Shown here: positions 57,955 to 64,000 of the stretch, piece by piece
Layout of the letters: each line of letters starts with the position of its first letter
Numbering within the stretch: position 1 is the stretch's first letter
Origin: Theocolax elegans
Taxonomy: Eukaryota; Arthropoda; Insecta; Hymenoptera; Cerocephalidae
NCBI GenBank assembly: GCA_026168455.1
Contig: CM047429.1
Coordinates: forward strand, 10,952,643-11,016,642
DNA: 64,000 nucleotides
Reading direction: 5' to 3'
Position numbers and translations under genes: made by a program
Notes under the pieces: generated by a model
What the model was told of the DNA's origin: nothing
Databases searched by the model: none
Seen by the model: only the letters and a program-made list of their open reading frames with translations

Positions 57955-59070
57955 TTATTTATAAGATTATAGGGTAATATTCTGCATTAAAGGACAACAA
58001 AAAATTAGTTCTATTGTCATTGATTACTTTATTAATAAGAAGACAAAAAACGTAAATACTTTCATTTTTTATAAAAAGGCAAATAACGGCAACCGTCTGC
58101 ATTAGGCGTTAAAAAAAATTTTTTTTTGGTCATTAGTTTAAATATTTGAATAAAGTAAAAAAACAATAATTGTCTACTATAAGCTACATCAAAATTTTTT
58201 GGCAATCGTTTGTATCACGCGTCAAAAAGTTTATTTCTACAACCACTCATTTCAATATTTATAAAAAAGCAAATAACTGTAATCGTCTGCATTAAGCGAC
58301 AAAAGAAATTTTTTTCTATTATCAAAGATTTCATTACTTATAAAGTAATAGAAGCAATCATCTGCACTAGCCGAAAAATTTTTTTTTGTTGTTTTTTATT
58401 TCCATAATTATAAGAAGACAAAAAACATAAATGCTATAATTATTTATAAGAAGCAAATAACGGTAGTTGTCTGTATTAAGCGACGAATAATATCCTTTCC
58501 TATTGCGAAAGGTTTCATTATTTATAAAGCAAATAATTGTAATCATCTGCATTAAACAACAAAAAATTTTTTTTCTTTTGTTATTAATTTCATTATTTAT
58601 AAGAACGCGCATGGCGTAAACGTCTGCATTAAAGAAGAACGAAAAATTATTTCTATTGTCAGTGATATCATTATTTATACGAAGCAAATAATGGTAGTCG
58701 TCTGCATTAAGCGACATAAAAATTTTATTTTATTGCGAAAGATTTCATTATTTATAAGAACGCACATAGCGTAATCGTCTGCATTAAGCGACAACAAAAA
58801 TTCTTTTCTATTGCTGTTGATTTTATTATTTATAAGAAGGCATATAACGATAAACGTAAATCGATTAATACGTAAATCGTTTATATTATAGACCAACAAA
58901 ATATTTTTTTATTGTCAATGTTTTCATTATTTATAAGAAGGCAAATAACGATGTACACCTGCATTAAACACAACCAATTTTTTTCTATTATTATTGATTT
59001 TATTATTTATAAGAAGATAAATAACTGTGATTGCCTGCATTAAACGACAAAAAAGAAATATCAAATATTT
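57955..59070 (+). repeat. ~80-bp minisatellite, right part
   Basis: A dozen or more degenerate units. Starts of ATAARAARGCAAATAACGG-like text recur near 58070, 58258, 58448, 58518, 58597, 58676, 58756, 58836, 58930 and 59010, so the period is about 80 bp. Small open frames on both strands are by-products of the repeat. Confidence 0.88.
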
Positions 59071-59269
59071 CGAAGTATACCGAATTTCATCGAATTATAT
59101 CACTGCACATCGACTTATTGTTGACATATGTAAGATATAAAAAAACTGTAGTTATGTTCATTCAAGTAAATCCAGTAATGCAGTAAACAATATTGAAGAA
59201 TATTAGAAAATATCAAAATATATCAGAATATATTTATATAATATATTAATTAGTTATATATTATTTTCA

Positions 59270-59950
59270 TATCTAATTAAGAATCATCAAAATAATTCAA
59301 ATAAGTGATCGTTAGCGACCGACGATCTTGGATATTATATAAATTAAAATAAGATATAGGATTAATAATTCAGCCGCATATCTGACTAACCGTAAATATA
59401 ATTGTCTAAAGCTCGGCAAATGTTGCTCCAACAACTGGACTCTCGACTCTAATGATTCTACGCCTAACTTTACTCTACAACGAAAAAACCACTTTCCGTT
59501 ACTAACAATACAATAGCTACTCTATACCCCAACTATTCTATTTATATAAAATAAAACTCGACTGCTTCTTCCTCCGGTCAGGTAGCGAATCAACAGACCG
59601 GTTTTTTTATCATGCTCGTGGCGTGACCTGACGCTCTCCAAACGAAGGACCTTTTTTCCCTTTCTATTGCTATCCTTATCTATCTTATTACACCTCTTAT
59701 CACACGTCATTGATCCAGGTGATCGCGTGATCAATTCGTATAGTTGGTCTTGATCTTATTTCCGCCAAGACCGAATAATCAAGAATAGTAGTTTACGTCA
59801 ACACCATCCGATGAGTTATTGGTGCGAACACGCAACCAATAAATCTTTCGGTATTCGAAAGGCGCGCAATACTCATGATTAATAACCGAAATCGGTGGTT
59901 AAGTAGGTACACTCGTCCCATGCTTAGCAACTATATAATTCTACAACCAT
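59270..59950. other. Mixed-composition block, LTR-like, unassigned
   Basis: Contains a TATATAAAATAAAACTCGAC promoter-like string near 59542, a GC-richer middle, and AATAAATCTTTCGG near 59840 that could serve polyadenylation. No matching terminal sequences or target duplication were found, and no coding frame with a domain. Confidence 0.25.
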
Positions 59951-60060
59951 TTATATGTATATATATATAGTTATATATTTAGTTAATTCAATATTCTTAT
60001 TAATTATTGCGCGATTATTAATTGATGAAAAATTGTGTACGCGTCGGATGAGTTCGGTGG

Positions 60061-60061
<1 letters not shown>

Positions 60062-60112
<51 letters not shown>

Positions 60113-60160
60113 TAGGGGGGCTTCGCCCCCTGCGCGCTTCGCGCGCCAACCCCCTATTTT
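60062..60160. repeat. (TA)n followed by two perfect GC hairpins
   Basis: After the TA run, GGGGGGCTTCGCCCCC and GCGCGCTTCGCGCGC form two adjacent perfect hairpins, each with a TTC-type loop, then AACCCCCTATTTTT. It probably marks the end of a mobile element extending right. Confidence 0.6.
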
Positions 60161-61546
60161 TAATTTCGAAAAAGGTTTTTCGTAATAAATTTATTTTAAA
60201 TAATGTTTTAAATTATATTACTTTTTCGCTACCATGGACACCTTAGAAATTAAACTGATTCACACAACACCTTGGAGGTACTGTTATAATGCATTGGGTT
60301 TTATACCAAAAATTTAATTTTTTTTTAAATGCGATTATAATTTATAAATAAAAGTTTTTACCAAAATTTAGTATAATGAAATCAGAATAATAGTAATAAA
60401 AAAAATAAAGACATTAAATGTTAACTGTAAATTTTAAACTATATGAATTCCTATAAAGCTTGAATTTATATTTTAATAATTATAAATGTTAATGAAAAAT
60501 TAACTTACCAAAAATAGTAAAGTGCATATACTTACTAAATTGTAGTATTTAGTAACTACTTATGAAAATTTTGGAATATTTTAAACGGATCTAAATAGAA
60601 CTTCACCTCCTAAAATTAATTTATTTAATGACGAAGCATCATCGCCAAAAGTTCTATGGCATTAATATTTTGTACTTTTAGAGTAATAAGACTTTCTTCT
60701 TAAATAAATAAATTTTTTTATTAATTTTTATTAATTTTATAGAACTATTTATATAATTTTAGTGGCATATAAATAAAAACCTGTTTCTTCCATTTCTCCC
60801 GTAATTCGTAATTTGCACCCTCTTTCAAAATTTGCGTTTTAATCCATAATTATATCCAATTTATTTTTTCCTTTAGTTACAGAGCCCATATATTTATCTT
60901 CATTATTATAATCAAATTCATTCCTTAGAAAACCTTCTGTTTCTAATAAATACATACTTGTTTATTTAAAATATTGTTTTCTATAAATATACATAATCTA
61001 CTCACTTATATATCCATTCAATTTTGAAATATTAATTTAAAAAATATTTAAATTAAATGCTCCTAAATTAATAGTTTTTGAAAATCTATTCAAATATAAT
61101 TAGTATTTTATATTGCCACTGTTAAAATTTGAATTTTCTTTTGCCTATACTGTTTATAATAGAATTATTTTAAAAATGCAATAATTAATATATTTAATTT
61201 TTAACTTATTGTATATTTCACATATAGATATTTGGAAAAGTGTATGTTATACTTGATTAATATTTATTTAATCTTCAAACAATTTTGCATCTGTATTTAA
61301 AGCATTACATTGCATTTTAGATCCGTTATTATATTATTGAGTATACGTTTAAACATTTTATGAGTTTCATCAAGAATGAGTAAGCTAATACACATTTTTT
61401 CAAGTTATGTTCACAAATTTTTTTTTGCGCAAGCAACAAATTCATATATTATGTATTCTTGAAAAAACAATTTTAAAATATATATATATTATATAAACGC
61501 ACGCACACACACCCACATACATACATACATATATATACATATATAT
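60160..61546. other. AT-rich DNA, no gene seen
   Basis: Very AT-rich. The segment 60487-60660 recurs at 63839-64000 (AATTAACTTACCAAAAA, AGTAAAGTGCATATACTTA, TTTTAAACGGATCTAAATAG), so this is at least partly a repeat. It ends in a CACACA/TACATA microsatellite at about 61497-61546. Confidence 0.6.
60487..60660 (+). repeat. Dispersed repeat, pair with 63839-64000
   Basis: Shared text includes TAAAGTGCATATACTTA, GTAGTATTTA, ACGGATCTAAATAGAACTT and ACCTCCTAAAATTAATTTAT. Same orientation. Unclassified. Confidence 0.8.
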
Positions 61547-62062
61547 GGTCTATTTCACGTCAAGTAGTACGATGAAAATTTTAAATCACTCCAAAATTTG
61601 AGAACAGGCTGGAAACATCTTCCAGAACATACAAAAAAAATTTAAGTGTTAAAAATAATTTGCTTAAGAGTTATTCGACCATAAAAAGTGGAAATTTTTT
61701 AATTTTTTAGAAAAATTTCTATTTTTTAAGCCATTTATCTCAAAATCTGTTGATTTTTTTGAAAAAACATTACAAACAACTTTTGTTTAAATTATTCTTT
61801 AGAACTTATCTACCATGGTTACATTTCTTAATTTTAAAATCTCGAAGAGATAGAACACCCGGACATATTGAATATCAAAAAAAAAGGCTACCACACCATA
61901 ATCGATTTTAATCTAACACCTCTCAAAAGTTCACATTTTTCGCGAGCTTCCGAATGGCTTGGGTTAGCTTATTGGCCAAGACCGCTGTTGTAAGTTATGC
62001 CTCATAAACCTCATAAAATCACTAATTTTCACGTATTTTAGGACATAACTTACACCAAAGGT
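61547..62062 (+). mobile_element. Foldback family III, single arm, copy 2
   Basis: Starts GGTCTATTTCACGTCAAGTA after a TA run and matches 54165-54591 reversed. It ends in a small hairpin GTAAGTTATG ... CATAACTTAC (about 61991-62052). Confidence 0.8.
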
Positions 62063-63087
62063 GTAATATATATAATATATATATGAGGTATTCCACGTGA
62101 AGTGGTCCGATCAAAATTTTAAAATGCACCAAATTTTGAGTACACATTGCAAATGTTTTTCAGAATACAGAAAAAAATTTTTAGGTACTGGAATTTATTA
62201 GCTCAAAAGTTATTATAACTTTAAAAAGTGAACTTTTTCCAGTTTTTTTCAACACCAGCTGGGTTTATCGCTATTTAACTCAAAATCTATCAACTTTTAA
62301 TATACAACATTATTTGTAACATTCGTTGCTAATTATGTGTAGAATTTATCCTTCTGGGTTAGAATTTCTAATCTTAAGGTCAATGTTACATAAACTACAT
62401 GTCAATATTCAACTTAAAAAAAGTGTAAGTTTGCCACAATTGATTTTTTTATCCAAAAATCGAAAAGAAAGCCTCGATCAATACCTTTCAAATGGTCTGT
62501 AGCATTTTTATGGCCTTTAATTCTGTAAGAAGTTATGATAATTTAAAGAAAGACAAAAAATTCACAAAAATTAACATGGTATTTCCCATTTAAATTTTTA
62601 AAACAATTTGGTGTTTCTTTAAATTATCATAACTTTTTACAGAATTGAAGGCCATAAAAATGCTACAGACCATTTGAAATGTATTGCTCCAAGCTTTCTT
62701 TTAGACTTCTGGATAAAAAAATCAATTGTGGCGCACTTACACTTTTTTTTAAGTTGAATATTGATATGTAGTTTAAGTAATATTGACCTTGAGATTAGAA
62801 ATTCTAATCCAGAAGAATAAATTCTACACATAATTAGCAACGAATGATACCCCGCGTAAAAATGGTAACTATTGGCAATATATTGATATACTATTGCTAT
62901 TTGCTATTGTAAATATATTTGCAATATATTGGAAATATATTGCCAACATATTGTTACACCACAATATCCAATATATTGCCAAAATATTGCCAATAGTTAC
63001 TATCTTACCTTTTGTAAACTATTACCAATATGTTGGCCATAGTTCATAAATTAAAAAAAAAATAAAAAAAAAATAAAAAAAAAATAT

Positions 63088-63153
63088 TAGCCAGCCGCGG
63101 GATTTGAACCTTCAATCTTTAGATCGGAACGCTGGCTCTTTACCACTGAGCCA
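63088..63153 (-). other. tRNA-like Pol III unit, left arm
   Basis: Reverse complement of 63293-63358. It has A box TGGCTCAGTGGTAAAGAG and B box GGTTCAAATCC, and its transcript would point toward the A/T-rich run on the outer side. Confidence 0.6.
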
Positions 63154-63292
63154 TTTTGCTATTTTGTTAAGAGTTAATTTCAGGCTATAAAGAACAGTTG
63201 AATTCATAAAATTTGGACTTAGAAATTTTTTTACCATATTTTCAACTGTTCTTTATAGCCTGAAATTAACTCTTAATAACAAAATAGCAAAA

Positions 63293-63358
63293 TGGCTCAG
63301 TGGTAAAGAGCCAGCGTTCCGATCTAAAGATTGAAGGTTCAAATCCCGCGGCTGGCTA
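63293..63358 (+). other. tRNA-like Pol III unit, right arm
   Basis: TGGCTCAGTGGTAAAGAG gives a good A box and a 4-bp D stem (GCTC/GAGC); GGTTCAAATCC gives the B box. Neither a 7-bp acceptor helix nor a normal anticodon arm can be drawn, and the T stem is mismatched, so this is not a working tRNA. A T run follows at 63364, suitable for Pol III termination. Confidence 0.6.
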
Positions 63359-63838
63359 ATATTTTTTTTTTATTTTTTTTTTATTTTTTTTTTAATTTAT
63401 GAACTATGGCCAACATATTGGTAATAGTTTACAAAAGGTAAGATAGTAACTATTGGCAATATTTTGGCAATATATTGGATATTGTGGTGTAACAATATGT
63501 TGGCAATATATTTCCAATATATTGCAAATATATTTACAATAGCAAATAGCAATAGTATATCAATATATTGCCAATAGTTACCATTTTTACGCGGGACGTA
63601 TAATGTTGTATAGTAAAAGTTGATAGATTTTGGGTTCAATAGCGATGAACCCAGCTGTTGTTGAAAAAAACTGGAAAAAGTTCACTTTTTGAGGTTAGAA
63701 TAACTTTTGAGCTAATAAATACCAGTACCTAAAAATATTTTTCTGTATTCTGAAAAACATTTGCAATGTGTACCCAAAATTTGGTGCATTTTAAAATTTT
63801 GATCAGACCACTTCACGTGGAATACCCCATATGTATGG

Positions 63839-64000
63839 TAATGAACAATTAACTTACCAAAAAACAGTAAAGTGCATATACTTAATTGTAGTATTTAATA
63901 AAAACCTATTAAAATTTTAGATTATTTTAAACGGATCTAAATAGAACTTTACCTCCTAAAATTAATTTATTGAAGTCATCGCCAAGAGTTCTATATGTCA
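63839..64000 (+). repeat. Dispersed repeat, pair with 60487-60660
   Basis: Second copy of the repeat described at 60487-60660, continuing to the window edge. It starts right after the family II right end and ATGTATGG. Confidence 0.8.

Larger units (their letters stand above)
62851..63595. mobile_element. CCC...GGG palindrome carrying tRNA-like arms
   Basis: 745-bp palindrome. CCCGCGTAAAAATGGTAACT at the left is exactly reversed at the right. The arms are about 350 bp around a 42-bp loop (63199-63240). Comparison with the uninterrupted family II sequence gives a 2-bp AC duplication (62849-62850 and 63596-63597). The arms hold ATATTGGCAA-type repeats, A-rich runs and one tRNA-like unit each. 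No protein frame. Confidence 0.9.
62085..63828. mobile_element. Foldback element, family II, copy 2 (interrupted)
   Basis: Left end GAGGTATTCCACGTGAAGTG and right end CACTTCACGTGGAATACCCC with arms matching copy 1. Left arm to about 62850 includes the whole first half and part of the second; a 745-bp element interrupts at 62851, and the arm resumes at 63596. More diverged than copy 1. Confidence 0.9.

Noticed and set aside
63293..63358. Functional tRNA gene
   Set aside because: No acceptor helix and no anticodon arm, and it lies inside a mobile palindrome.

Overview
This is repeat-dominated, AT-rich nuclear DNA from an animal, most likely an arthropod and probably an insect. The evidence is one conserved G-protein alpha-o exon, an R1-clade LINE fragment, a degenerate Polinton, Ty3/gypsy elements with a Lys-type primer site, and many TA-inserted foldback elements. 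I see no complete host protein-coding gene. The only convincing host coding sequence is a single 130-bp exon of a Galpha-o gene on the minus strand (29497-29626), so much of the window may be intronic or intergenic ground colonised by nested transposons. No species assignment is claimed.

Layout. 1-2391: decayed gypsy pol, then an LTR-like block. 2392-6970: tRNA-like sequence, a SINE tail, a GC-rich block, a solo LTR with a 4-bp target duplication (5083-5936) and a decayed coding remnant. 6972-9632: a long palindromic foldback element (family I), a dispersed repeat and an inverted minisatellite. 9633-17436: a young LTR retrotransposon with near-identical LTRs, PBS, gag, a 1.2-kb internal tandem duplication, a textbook -1 frameshift signal at gag/pol, protease, a deletion removing RT, RNase H and integrase core, an integrase tail with AT-hooks, PPT and 3' LTR. 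16558-19548: a 1.5-kb tandem duplication carrying an extra LTR. 19640-20910: R1-clade LINE 5' fragment. 20915-22340: a degenerate satellite. 22367-24009: a foldback half and a nested inverted-repeat element. 24090-26070: a decayed multi-copy transposon ORF and gypsy pol remnants split by a SINE. 26273-26726: a 5S-rRNA-derived SINE with a 14-bp target duplication. 27550-28730: GC-rich hairpins. 29497-29626: the Galpha-o exon. 31034-41030: three head-to-tail LINEs on the minus strand joined by (GA)n or (GATA)n. 41033-46290: a miniature Polinton derivative. 46336-49000: a MITE, a solo LTR and a 1-kb perfect-looking palindrome. 48755-52546: a second family I foldback split by a 2.1-kb CCC...GGG element. 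52705-53225: a palindrome of palindromes. 53704-55000: foldback halves. 55310-56065: GC-rich unknown. 56487-57047: another CCC...GGG palindrome. 57048-59070: an ~80-bp minisatellite. 59270-64000: AT-rich DNA and foldbacks, including a palindrome nested in a foldback that carries a tRNA-like Pol III unit in each arm.

How it works together. Almost everything here is selfish DNA inserting into selfish DNA. The recurring theme is inverted repetition at several scales. Three groups look coherent and possibly undescribed: (1) hairpin cassettes with AATAGTAYATTAC-type ends and a GCGAAGCGAG-type centre; (2) TA-targeted foldbacks whose ends start GGG and share a GTGA core; (3) CCC...GGG elements with 2-bp target duplications. 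The gypsy element keeps its expression signals although its replication enzymes are deleted, so any mobility would depend on enzymes supplied in trans.
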